DNA of 64,000 nt, taken from NCBI RefSeq assembly GCF_021134715.1, contig NC_060024.1, positions 9,920,001 to 9,984,000 on the forward strand, read 5' to 3'. This document shows, piece by piece, positions 1 through 11,376 of this stretch. The translations under genes and the position numbers were made by a program. The notes under the pieces are model-generated. The model was given only the letters and a program-made list of their open reading frames with translations, did no database searches and was not told the DNA's origin. How positions within the stretch are numbered: position 1 is the first letter of the stretch; the number at the start of each line of letters is the position of its first letter. Origin of the DNA: Daphnia pulex. Taxonomy: Eukaryota > Arthropoda > Branchiopoda > Diplostraca > Daphniidae.

Positions 1-3000
1 ATCACGAGAGTTTCACAAGTTGTTATTATCAAACTTGGCGTGATATCTTGGATGTTGCCCAGGGTCCTCTGGAGCACAAGGCCTGGGTCGCCGCCACCAC
101 AACACACCAGCGGGTTGCAATCCCCCCCGAAAGAAAAGAGAGGAAAAAAAACTATTTATATCTCCGTGTGTCTGAGAGACAGCGGAAAAGACACGAGAGA
201 GAGAGAAAAATTACACCATCATAAGGCCATTGTCAGAGGGTGGTCAAACACAAATAAAATAAAAAAATGGACGGACCTTTTTTCTTTCTTTCTTTCTCTA
301 CGGTAGCCGCTACTATTTCTTTTTCTTTTTCCTGTTTTTGTTTTTTTTAATAACCCCAAAAAGGCCCCCTCTCTCTATTATGATTAAATGAAATACAACA
401 CACACAAGTTTGCCGGGGAAGAAGAGTAATAAAGAAAGAATATAATAACAAACAACACACAGCTAGAGAAATGTTTAGACAACAACAACCCGAAAAACCC
501 GTGTCTTTCTCTCTTTTCTCCCCCCTCCACATCATCGACACGTTTTCTCCTTTTTTTTATTCTGGGAATAATAAAAAAAGCTTCGGCCTATACGAGAGAC
601 GGACCGACGTCACACACATCGGACCAACACGCGTGCCGCGCGAACCGTATTTAATCGGTCGTAAAAACGTCATTTCTCGTGGCCGCCCAGCACCTTCTCT
701 TCTCTTGTTTGCTTATTTCTGGTTATCGTTATACGTTAACACAAAACACACACACAACCCCGGCCATCATTTTTTGGGGGGGAAACTGCAATTACGACGC
801 TGGCTACAAAATCAAAATCGACAGTCAAGTTTAAATACTTCTTCCAGCCTTTTGTAAATGTCATCAGAGACAATTGAAATTTAAAAGAGACGAGGAGAGA
901 TTTTTTGGGCATTCGAAATTTGTCACGGTTTTCTGGGCGCGATTCAAAAGTTCCCGCCGATTGTTTGTTGCATTTTTGTTTGAAGGGACATGGCCTGAAC
1001 GGTTCCGAATCAGCTGTTGTTCGTGTCTTGGCAACGCTGAACTCTTAGATTCCCGAACCACCGCTTTCTATTCACAAATTGGAAAAGACACCCGTTCATT
1101 TTGAAAAATGTCCCGTTCGTTCAGTTCAGAATCAGTTCAACGACATTTCCTCCCGCGAGAAACAACTTTCTCGAAAGATAAACTTTGATCGCAATCCCCA
1201 TGAACTAAAAAGTTAAAAAATAAAATAAAAAAACTTGTCATTTATGTAGTTTGATCCCATTCGGAAGCTCGACCGAGAAATACACACAAGTTGTTTTTGT
1301 GTGGCGTGAGCGGTTGGCATTCAAAGACCGGAATTTCTTTAACTTTGAAATTTGAGCGAAAACAACAACAACGAGGAGGACAACAAATAAAAAAGGAATA
1401 AAAAAAATCGGCTCTTTTCCGTACAACAAAAGCGTTTCCCTTCCGTCTCGTATATGCCATCACGCAGAGAGAGAGAACTCTCTCTCTCTCCTTTACAACT
1501 AACAATCCAGCAGTGCGCTGGAACACAACACAAAAGAGGAAAAAAGGGGGACCCTCCTTCTCTCTCTTTGCCAACGGACAATGAAGAGAGAGAGAGGGAG
1601 GAATCCACACACACTTCCGGTTATACTATTTCGTACGCATGTAGCATTTAGTCGAAAGGGGACCGTTTTCCAGTTCAAGTGACGGACGGACGGGTGGACA
1701 CGATTTTGATCCGAGCGACAACCCAAGAAGAAAAACAAGTACGGATCACACCGGTAGCAGCACCTTAATTTTTACTCCCTTCAATTCGAACAACAAATCT
1801 TGAAAGGAAGTTCGCATCAGGGTTATCTTGCATTATCTATGATCCGAATTTTTACTTTGCAAAAGGAATTTTTTTTAAATTTAATTTCAATCCGTCCGAA
1901 AACCCCCAAAATGGGCATGAAACTTAAAAAATTTCAGTACGGTAACGTGATCGACCGGATGCGCGCTAAATCACGAATCCGGGACGACGATGACACTTGA
2001 ATTTCTTTTTGATATAATCCAGTCAGACAAAAACCGACGCTATATAACGTTCCACACGTATTCACGAGCAAAAAATATGATAAATATTTGAAGAAGAAGA
2101 AAAACACCAAGTTCTGAAATGACGGCATTCACAACAACACGACCGGGAGAGACTTAAAAGACCTCCTGCGTGGATTATGGCTCTATGTTGTCGGTCGGTG
2201 TGTGTGTGTGTATGCCATCGGCCTCGCTGTGTCGAGGTGGTGGTCTTTCCTGGCCGCAACTTCCCCTCACATCGTCGTAAAAAAAAAAGAAAAAGAAAGA
2301 AATATCAAAGCCAAGTCGACTGAAACATGTTTCTTCTTACGTATCACATTTTCCTTTTTTCCCAAAAAATAAAGAAGAAGAAGACATTGTTCAGGATGGA
2401 TCGTTGGCTCTCTGTCGGGATCATTAGCCAAAAACAACGAAAAGATGGGCACCACAAAAGGTGAAAAGCGGCACTCGAGTCAAATTAACTGAAAAAATTA
2501 ACTTTTTTCGTTTCCCTTTTTTTTTCTTTTTTGGTAAATTTACAATCCAACTCAATCTGCTCCGTTTCAACCGACACTTCATCTCTATAAAAGCGGCTAC
2601 CGCGCAATGTCAGAAGCCTAAAAATAACGTCAATATCGCCCTCTCAGCTCCTTCCTATTGGATCCCTTGTAATCACAAGCCAAGGGGGGAAAAAGAAGCA
2701 GAAGAAGAAAAAGAGACGACACCCCGTCGTTTCATTTCTCACCTTGGGCCGCGGACTGTGATGTGTTTTTCCAGCAACAGCGGCGTCGGCAACGGACCCA
2801 AAACAAAGGCTTCATTTCCTAATAGACCCCCTGCACTCTTTTTCCCTTCGACTTTTTCCTCCGACTACTCCTGATTCTGTGGCAACAGTTGCTGGCGTAG
2901 CTACACTCTCCGTCCGCGGACGTAATCAAAACCCGACAACCTATAACGCAGCGGGGAGGCAATGATTTCAACCCGCACACATACACAACCACCACCACCT

Positions 3001-6000
3001 CTCTCTTGGTACGTCTAGCGAAATATCACCGGAGAGAGAGACAGACGGGAGCTGCCAGGAGCCGCAACTAAAAAGAGCCAGAAGCACAAGTAGCAAGCAG
3101 TTAGTTGTAGTAGTCAAAAGTTTTTGATAAGTATAACCAACTCTCTCTCACTATGCTGCCATCAACTTTTGCTGAGCTCCCGAGTAAGAGAGAGAGAGAC
3201 GTAAGTGTAGTAAGTAGCTGCTGCGGTAATAGGCGGCTGCTGGTGGTGTGTGTGCCCTATAGAGCGCTAATTGCTATACCGCACAAACAGAGGGGGTACG
3301 ACCTAAAAAAAGAACCTTCAATTTCTCGTGCAAACTTCATTCGACGATGATGATGAGAGTTGAGAGCATTTTTCGTTTTTCAAGGAGGAGGAGGAAGAAA
3401 ACTACTTGTACAACTCTGTTAGTTAAGGGTCCCTGGGACATGACGGGCAAAGTTTTCTCCTCTCTCAAGTAGAGGGGAAACTCAAAAAATTTGTGAGTTT
3501 TCTTCTCATTTCTTTCTCGATGGAAGAAGATGGCAGGTGATGGATAAAGAGCGGAGCTTGTTGCTGCTGTGTCTCTTCTACTTCATCATCAGCTGGTCAT
3601 TAGTGGCGGCCGGAGGGAAAGGGAATAAAAAAAAGGAGGAGGGAGGGTTGTGCACGCAGCAGGGGGGTTTGTCGGAATGGGAGGAGGAGCCCCCCGTGTG
3701 GACTGTCTTATATTCCTCCGCTCCATCTACTACGTGTCTGACTGTATCACCTGGCCTCGGCAACACCTGAACTCCCATTTTTTTTTCTTTTTTCCAAAAA
3801 TACGTACGAAAATAAAGAATGGCCAGGAGAGAGAAAAGGGACGGTGGAACGACAAGATCCGTTTTGCGGATGGGCAAGGAAAGGGGAGGAGGAGAAGAAG
3901 ATCCCTTAAAACGGCCGGGTCCTTTTTCCTCTACCCCCTCCTGTGACGACAACTCGCGCGACAACCGGATCCGCTGCATCACGCGGACCCCGGAATAAGG
4001 TGAAATGTCATTCGCTGCGCTGTAGCCTTCCAGTGTCGTTGGGCGGGGCAGAACCAAGCCACTAAGAGGTGCCAACTCATTAACCGCTGACATCAAGGTG
4101 ACATTTTCTCTCTCTCTCTTTGAAAAAAAGAGAAAAAGCAACAAAATCTCAACAACAAAAAACCAAAAGAAATTTTCATTTGCTGGAGCGAAACTGACAA
4201 AATTCACACACACAGACACGGTATCCGGTGACCTCTGCAACAAATTGCGATTGAAATTCAGTTTCTGAGATTTCCACCCCCCACCCATCCTCGAACGATT
4301 TGAGAAATGAAATCGGAAGCCCGGATCAAATGACTCAACATCCGAATGTATCGTCTGCACTTTCGAGTGTTTTCGATCAATGGTCTGTCTGCCGTTCCTC
4401 AACGGAAGCTGCGATGCTTTCAAAAGAAAACAGATTTAGTCTGAGCTATCGGATAACATTTAAGAAAGAATCCCAACCCAGAGGAATATATATATTTAGT
4501 ACAAAGAGTGGGGGGGACAATCTACTTCTTCTTCATTTTCATTCCTTCCATCATCATCATCATCATCGTCTTCACCCTCTTTTTTACTTCAACCTTTCTT
4601 CATCTTCCTCCGGCTACTAGCATTACGCGACGGAATAAAGAGAGAGAGAGAGAGAAATGTATATAAGAAACCTTAGGAGGAGTAGCAGTAAAGCGAAAAA
4701 AGGGGAGCTCGAAATGGGAGGAATTGAGATGGAACTACATAGAGAAATAAGGAGAATAAAGAGACGAAGAGCTTTTGTAGTATTTTCCTTGACGATGGAA
4801 AGAGGGGGGACCCTGTAGAGAGAAGAGAGAAAGAGAAGCAAGAAAATGAGAGAAGTTGAGTGACGTGGAATGCCACGGCCCGGAGGACGGAATTAAATCA
4901 GCCGGAGTGACTGGCAATTCAGAGCGAGAGCGAACGGGTCGTCGGCTAGTGGACTCGAAGCGGCGCGGAACACGGGGAGCCGGACCTGGGTCCCTCTTAC
5001 TTCTTCTTCTTCTTTTTTCTTCTTACTCTCATTCTATCGCTCTCCATCTTCTTATTTTTCTTCTTTTTTTACGGTTAATTCAGTCAAGAAGAAGAAAAAT
5101 AAGAGAATAGTCCAAGGCTCTCCCATCCTCTCCTTCCCCAGGGTTCTCTCTCCGGTCCAGCGCGCCATCGGCCCGCAATCTCTCTACTAGCATAAACGAT
5201 GTTTTCTATTTTAATAATTAGTCATTCTCTTCTCTCTCTCTCTCTTTCTTCTATTTCTTTCTAAACTTCCAGAAAGGAAAAAAGCTTTTTGTTTTCTTTT
5301 AGTTTGCAACTGTGAAGGTGTTGGGAGCTGCTGGGCCGACCGGGAGAGAATGGAACCAGCCAAGAGAAGAAAAGAAAAAGCCAAGTTTAGAGGTAGCAGC
5401 AGTAGCTGCTGTACGTAACGTGTCTGAAAATTTATAATAATAAATGGTGCTACTGTTATACATTCGAGGGCTGGCCACCAGCTGAGATTCTGATCTCTTT
5501 CACTGGAAAAAAAGGGCCAAGAAAGAAACTTTGAATTTATTTTTTAAATTTTAATTTCTCTCTTTCTATTTCGTCCGCATCAGATAGATAGAAGCTGTTG
5601 ATGGTCTTGTTTTCACTTTTTCCCAACCCACATCTAAGTAGTCCCTTTCATTAATAAAACGAATTTGAAGGAATAAAAAGAATTGGGGAGATTTCTCTAG
5701 CGAAAAAGATTCGTTTCACGCTGACTGGCTTATCGTTCTAAACGTCGGGAGGGGAGAAACAACATTTATTCACGCCCGGAGACGGTGTTTAGTTATTCAA
5801 ACGGACGTGGAAAAGTGGGAGAGAGAAGACGCCGGTGATTCACGACCGCTGCCATTTTTATTTGCATTAAACAAACAAGTCTGGGGCTTCTTTATTATTA
5901 TTTTTTTTCCCCTTCTACCTTGGCCGACATCTGCACGAATGTCTTTTCTCGTAGCGTCAAGAAGGAAAAAAATAGAAAAGATGAACGATATCAAGCGTTT

Positions 6001-6500
6001 AACGTAGGCGGGGGGGAGGGGAAACGTCAGGGAGTAAGAAAAACAGTTAAGACGTTTGGCTCACAGCAGAGAGTGTGTTCGTTAGCTGGATTACAGATTT
6101 CGAAGCTGAGTGGAGTGAGTGGTGGTGGTGTTAGCTGTTTGGAGCATCAGCCAACATGTTTGAATAAAGCCCCATGTAGGGATAAACGCTACCCCCGGGA
6201 AGGCAACATTAATTGGGGCTTGACGGTGTACGGTATCAAAAATAAAAAAAATCCTCTTGCTGGCGGATATAATACCCGACAGCTCCAGGTGATGCTAGAA
6301 ATAAGAAGGGGAGGCCACAATGAAGGGGAGAAAAGGAAGGAGAGAGAGAGAGAGAAAAAATGAAACCGCCAAGATACGGCCGTGTCACGATCGTTTTTAT
6401 ATGAGAAGGAAAAGAATAGAGATGGAAGTGAAGGGGGGACATTGCCGACCGTTAAAGAAAGAACCGAGTATCAACACACACGGTTCTTTTCATACACGAT
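1..6500. other. Gene-poor, simple-sequence-rich region
   Basis: I can support no gene here. The DNA is full of CT/GA tracts, A or T runs and short trinucleotide repeats such as the TCA repeat near 4550-4566. Open frames exist on both strands, the longest 281 codons at 3578-4423 minus, but their translations are low complexity and show no family motif or exon-like splice pattern. A canonical TATA box on the plus strand at 2586-2593 suggests a possible transcription start near 2615, without a recognisable product. The region could be promoter or intron sequence of a gene that continues outside the window, possibly a long intron of the MPDU1-like gene at 6907-7411. Confidence 0.5.
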
Positions 6501-6906
6501 TTTTTTTTCTCTCGTAAGCATCCAATAATATTATTTGAATTTGATGGATCGGTCATGCCAACGCCATCTGTGAGTACGACCATGCACGGCTTATCAAGAT
6601 CATTGCTTTTCGAAGTTGTTTTTTTTTTCCGAAAGACAATAAACTAATGAATATGCGATAGTAATAAAATAAATAGCCCAAAAGGCCTAAAAAGATAAGA
6701 TAAAAACACCTGAACATTCAACAACACTTTGAATGTAATCTAAAGCATTGTTAATCCTCTTTTTAATACTGAACCACTATAAACTTAATGGGCTTGACCG
6801 CTTGAGCCAATTATGACCATGTTTTCCCTACGTCCCACTGACTTATTTCTTTATCAATACCCTAACAATTTCAACACATAAGTACTCAAGATGGTAAAGA
6901 ACATAC

Positions 6907-7411
6907 CTGAAAGGAAACTCATTTCTGTAGCTGTAAGCCATATTCGCAGAAATGGCGAAAAGCTCCATGAAAATAGCAGTCAGATTAATGCCCTCTCCGC
7001 TCTTGGCATTGAAAAGCTTCAGAATTTGAGGCACTTTAACTGTAAATTAAAAACTGAATATTAGAATAGATCTATGGCAATACAAAACTATTCATACCAA
7101 GCACAGAACCAGCTATGATTCCGAGTCCGAGTCCCTTGCTGAGGGCTGCCTTCAAACATTCAACTGTGAAAGAAAATTTTATTTTAATCAAGACAGTATA
7201 AACTTTTAAGGAAGACTATTATTTCTCACTATGATACAATACTTTCATGTAGAATATAATATTAGAGACACATGTTAGGTTTCAGACTTGGTTTTCATTG
7301 TAATGATAATAATAATATGTGACTACCGTGGAAAAAGTTGAAGTTTACAAAGAACTCATCGTAACATTGCGGTGTTAAAACTTGCAGGATAACCGGCTTC
7401 AGGTATTCCAT
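6907..7411 (-). CDS. MPDU1: MPDU1-like PQ-loop protein, N-terminal part only
   Basis: Three exons on the minus strand, 7411-7327, 7163-7098 and 7039-6907, join in phase to give about 94 residues. The translation follows the mannose-P-dolichol utilization defect 1 family closely: the N-terminal MEYLKPVILQVLTPQCYDEF, then LSKGLGLGIIAGSVLVKVPQ with the first PQ-loop motif, then NAKSGEGINL and MAYSYRNEFPF. MPDU1 is an endoplasmic reticulum multi-pass membrane protein needed for use of dolichol-linked mannose and glucose in glycosylation. The family is about 250 residues long, so roughly 150 residues including the second PQ loop are missing. The last exon ends at a good donor (CAG/GTATGT) with two bases left over, but no matching continuation is seen down to position 1. 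It is either a gene with a very long third intron or a truncated copy. Confidence 0.8.
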
Positions 7412-8320
7412 TTTATCGGTACTTAAGAAATGAAATATGAAGCAAGATTCAATGTGATGAGTTGGAATCTACCACAATTTCGCCCACAAGCCAAATTATC
7501 GAATGTAAATAGTAGTGACAGTTACAAGGCCCCCTGCCGACAACATCTTGCGTGAAGTGAAAACTCAAACAGCCGCTAGAGGGCTAATAAGAATAACGAA
7601 AACGAACGGGATTGCACGACTTATTTCCCAGTTCCCACCAATAATTCTTTATCTTTATACTTGTAAAATTCTAAATTATTTTTCCGAAATTATCAAATTG
7701 AAATCAATGATCCAGTGCCAATGGACGCAATGAGGCACAATTTGAATCCAAGAAAAACCTGGCATTACCTGGTTAACGAGCCTCCCATAAAAATACCGGC
7801 ACCTGCATTTAAAAAATTCTTATCGCTTTAAATCGCATTGCAGCAGTTTATTTATACATTCAGAACTGTAATTCTTGAAAATCAACTGTCACTTTCGCTC
7901 ACGAACATTTGTAATGACTAAATGAAGATACCCACCCTCACGAACCCTATTTGATTAATAATAAGTCATTGTGTTACATATTAGGCATTTGTTCTAGTGC
8001 GTATGATGGATGTTTTGAAAGGATTTGTCGTTGTACCTAGTTGGCTACACATGCCACGCATAGAAAAGAGAATAGATTGCGAAAATGTGAGATCAAAGTG
8101 GACAGCTGTCAGTAAACGATGACCACGAGCGATAGTACCCATCAATCATCGAATTGATAGACTCTAAAACTCAGACCAAATATACTACCTGTATTGATAA
8201 AACGCAGTAAAATAAAACATACAACCCGATCTATGATGCGTAGTCAACGGAATAATAGCATAACTGGCAGAGGCGACATAAACCATTCGACTCACAAGCA
8301 TCATAAACATCGGAATTAAG
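7412..8320. other. Intergenic region between MPDU1-like and TULIP genes
   Basis: About 0.9 kb between two divergently oriented genes. It presumably holds both promoters. I see no convincing TATA box, no coding exon and no repeat here. Confidence 0.5.
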
Positions 8321-10314
8321 ATGCGCTGCATATTTCTACTTTGTCTTCTTGTGTCAGCTGGCTTCAGCGCCACTTTGAAAGGTAATTATTTGAGACATTT
8401 TTGAAAAATCCTCTGAAGTCCAATAACATACTTAACACATTTTCAGGTGATAAAATCGAACGTAAAATTGTAGCAGAAAAAGCCTTACATCAGGCAAGAA
8501 ACCCAGTTGATGATGTCATCAGAGGTGCTCTTGAGCTTGTTCGTCAATTGATGCTTAATGGCACAGATTCCACTCCAGTTTTGGATCCATTTTTTATCGA
8601 CTATCTCCTGGTTAATTTCGAGTCCCAAGATGCCAAGTATTTTTGATAATTTGCGGTGTCTTGTTTAGACTGTCTGTGATTGAATCTTTGTGTTTAGTTT
8701 ATTATTACAGGTGGACAATACGTGGGTGACCCACATGGCTGAATTCATCATCGAGAATATTTCAACTAACATGGTCCGACTGACGATGGAACTCGCCTTG
8801 AGCTGTAAGAGAATAACAACACAAATCGCTGTAGTGTATTGTGAATTACTCTTGAAATTCTAGTGCCCAATTTCAATATCGATGGTCACTACGCTATGGA
8901 TGGATTGATTATGAACTTGTTTCCGCTTTACGGCTCTGGAAATTACTAGTAAATCTCTAATTTAACTGATAATTTATCCAGTCTAAAAAAAAAACCCTAC
9001 CTTTTTGTTTTAGCGTACACGTCTTCGATGTAAGCCTCGGAGGTGGAGCCGGTCTGAGCATGGGAGTCCCTCCGCAGATTCGCGATTTGCACTTGGATTT
9101 CACCTTTCAAAGCCTAGAAGTCAAATTTGAAAATTTGTTGGGAGGCGGCTCTTTGGAGACGGTCATTGAAACTGCCATCAATGAGCTAGGTAAAAAAAAA
9201 TGAATAAACCCTTGAGGATTAACAAATAATTAGTTCGATTTATTTTGTTCACCTTATCTTTTGTTAAAAAAATATATAGCTAAAGACGTGGTGGATGCTG
9301 TATGGGCCATCATCAACGAGCCTTTCTGTCAGTTGATAGAAGATACGATCAACGAAGCATTGGCAAATATGGGAGGCGAAGGAACCGATTCGCCGGCGTA
9401 AGTTAAAAGGCATTTTTCCAGGACCGCTTTATCCCTTTTGACATTTTGTTCCATTGTTTTATAGGCTAGCTGACAGCAAAGAAGTCGGCAACGCAAACGC
9501 TTACCTTGACGAGGTGTTGGCTGAGCTCCGACAGGTGCTCTACCAGACGCCGGGTGTTGATCCTAAGACGCTACCTGATGCATACACTGAAATCTCTGGA
9601 GGACACGCCGCCATCTACAATGGATGGTTAATAGGCCTAGTATACAACATCTCTCTTGACACCTTAATGAACAGATGTGACTTAAAAACATTCCTTTTCT
9701 GAATGCAGTCCAGCATCCACCGAAGCGCCGATGCTACCCTTGATTACGCCGGACGTTTCATTACATTCAACGGAAGCGCTGGGTACACAAACATGCAGGT
9801 AAAACTGAAATACTCTCCCTATACTTACACATGTTTGTGCAGCTGATCGACTCATACTGGTCTAACTCGGGATGAACTGATAATGACAAAGGTTTTCATG
9901 TAGGCTGGTTATCGTGTGCAAGTCGAAGTTTGGGGAACCGGCCCTGATGCCGAGGCCTTTGCGTTAATCCGTAGCGTGGACTTTTTCTTCTCTTTCAAAA
10001 TCGACGCCATAACTGGAGCTGTAACGGTCAATGACTTCAACATTTACAACATTGGGTTAGTGACGGGAAAGTAGATTTTTCCTAAAGAATTGAATGAATT
10101 GTTTTTTGTGCGCAGACAAATCGACATAGAAATCAACGGATTGGCTCCGTTCGACTGGGCTTTCGAATCGATCGCTGAACTTATTATTAAAACCATTAAA
10201 GACGATCTATCCCAGACCATATCTACCGTCATCCTGGAATTACTCCGTCAAGTGGTTGAGGGTAACCCACCTCCTCCTCCTCCGGCGGCCGAAATTTTAA
10301 AAATCGCTTTTTAA
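8321..10314 (+). CDS. Secreted tandem TULIP-domain protein (takeout/JHBP-like plus group-7-allergen-like)
   Basis: Ten coding exons: 8321-8381, 8447-8610, 8711-8804, 8864-8948, 9014-9189, 9280-9397, 9465-9639, 9709-9798, 9904-10055, 10116-10314. They join in phase to 437 residues. Residues 1-17 are a signal peptide. The first half has takeout/JHBP-type landmarks: TPVLDPFFIDYLLVDNT, then FNIDGHYAMDGLIMNLFPLY followed by GSGNY, then a long amphipathic helix region. The second half restarts with NGWLIGLSSIHRSADA and GYTNMQAGYRVQVEVWGTG, which resembles the group-7 mite allergen/BPI-like fold, and ends in a proline run. TULIP proteins bind lipids or other hydrophobic ligands in tubular cavities. 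The protein is likely extracellular or in haemolymph. Exon 2 was ended at a weak GTTAAT donor because only that choice keeps the frame. The ligand is unknown. A polyadenylation signal lies near 10451. Confidence 0.8.
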
Positions 10315-10655
10315 AAGAGACGTGCGTGATCACATTTCCTGTAAAAGCTGCCAATTCAATATCAATACAAGTAGATTTTAAGAGCAATACATTCGATTGA
10401 TTGCGATTGTCTTGAATATTACACTGTTTTGAGAAATATGCTTTGATTACAATAAAACACTTACTGCATGAAAAGGTCATCTATAAATGCCAATTAATCA
10501 AGAATCCAAGATAAGGATTCTACCGGCTGAACTTTATATAGACAGAATTTGGACACTTGTGCACACAAAGAATGTGAACGGACGCAAAAACAGACCTTGG
10601 ATTTGTAAATTGCGAGTAAAAATCTTTGTCAATAATGTGTTGTTTTTATTTCTAG

Positions 10656-10716
10656 ACCATCGATAACGAAACGGATAGATTCATTTTTAAGCAACAAGCT
10701 CTCAATGAGATTGCTG
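10656..10716 (+). other. Orphan exon-like segment
   Basis: A 61-nt stretch bounded by a T-rich acceptor ending in CTAG and a GTAAGT donor. It reads TIDNETDRFIFKQQALNEIA in one frame without stops. I could not connect it in phase to the TULIP gene upstream or the vWA-like gene downstream. It may be a 5' untranslated exon, a fragment of a lost gene, or chance. The rest of 10315-11067 shows nothing recognisable. Confidence 0.25.
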
Positions 10717-11067
10717 GTAAGTTTACGTCAGGTACTGTTCATTACTCATATGTCCGGGTCGATTGACGGAAATAAGACATGAAATTCTCGTGAAAACTAT
10801 GTCGGTAGGTGGAACTAGCCGGAAACGCTGGGCTAGTTTGATATTGCAGTGAGGTAACGTGCAATGAACAAAAATTGAAGCTTGTTGGTTCAATGGGCAA
10901 CCTACGGTCGGGTGGACATTGTCGACTTTGGTGTTATCTAAGCATACAGGGTTGCGTTTATTCTAATCTCTGGTTTCAAATGGCCCCTCTCGCCACCCTT
11001 CGGTTCGTCCGTTGAACAGCGTGAAAAGATAAGATGACACCGGGCTCTGTAGCAACGGTTTAAAGAC

Positions 11068-11074
11068 TATAAAA
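11068..11074 (+). promoter_or_regulatory. TATA box of the vWA-like gene
   Basis: TATAAAA about 310 bases before the start codon at 11377. Two likely untranslated exons follow, one ending near 11146 at a GTAAGG-type donor and one at about 11241-11287 ending CAG/GTAATA, before the ATG-bearing exon that begins at 11360. The splice pattern of the leader is inferred from sequence only. Confidence 0.5.
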
Positions 11075-11376
11075 AATGTAGATTATGGTGACTTGGCTGC
11101 ATACCCTCCCGCGCAAACGACTAGACTCGTCAGCTGCCGAGAAAGTAAGGCGTTGGTCAGATCCTCTGCAAGTGAAAGCATTTCTTTATAATTAAACGAC
11201 ATTATAAATTAATTAAAATTTCCCCCACATTGTGTGAAGGTATCTAACGGTCGGCGCATCTATCTCAACGGACTGACAGCAGCTCAGGTAATAATTGTCA
11301 ATTTTTTAGTTTAAATTTGCTAAAGAGATTTGACATTAAATTCTCCTATTTTGTTTAGGTCCGTCAATTCCCGAAA

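Noticed and set aside
3578-4423. 281-codon open frame on the minus strand
   Set aside because: Low-complexity translation spanning CT/GA and A/T runs, no domain motif, and no splice-linked continuation. Long frames arise easily in such biased sequence.
5920-6363. 147-codon open frame on the plus strand
   Set aside because: Ends in a GA-repeat-encoded Glu/Arg/Lys tail and has no recognisable motif or splice context.
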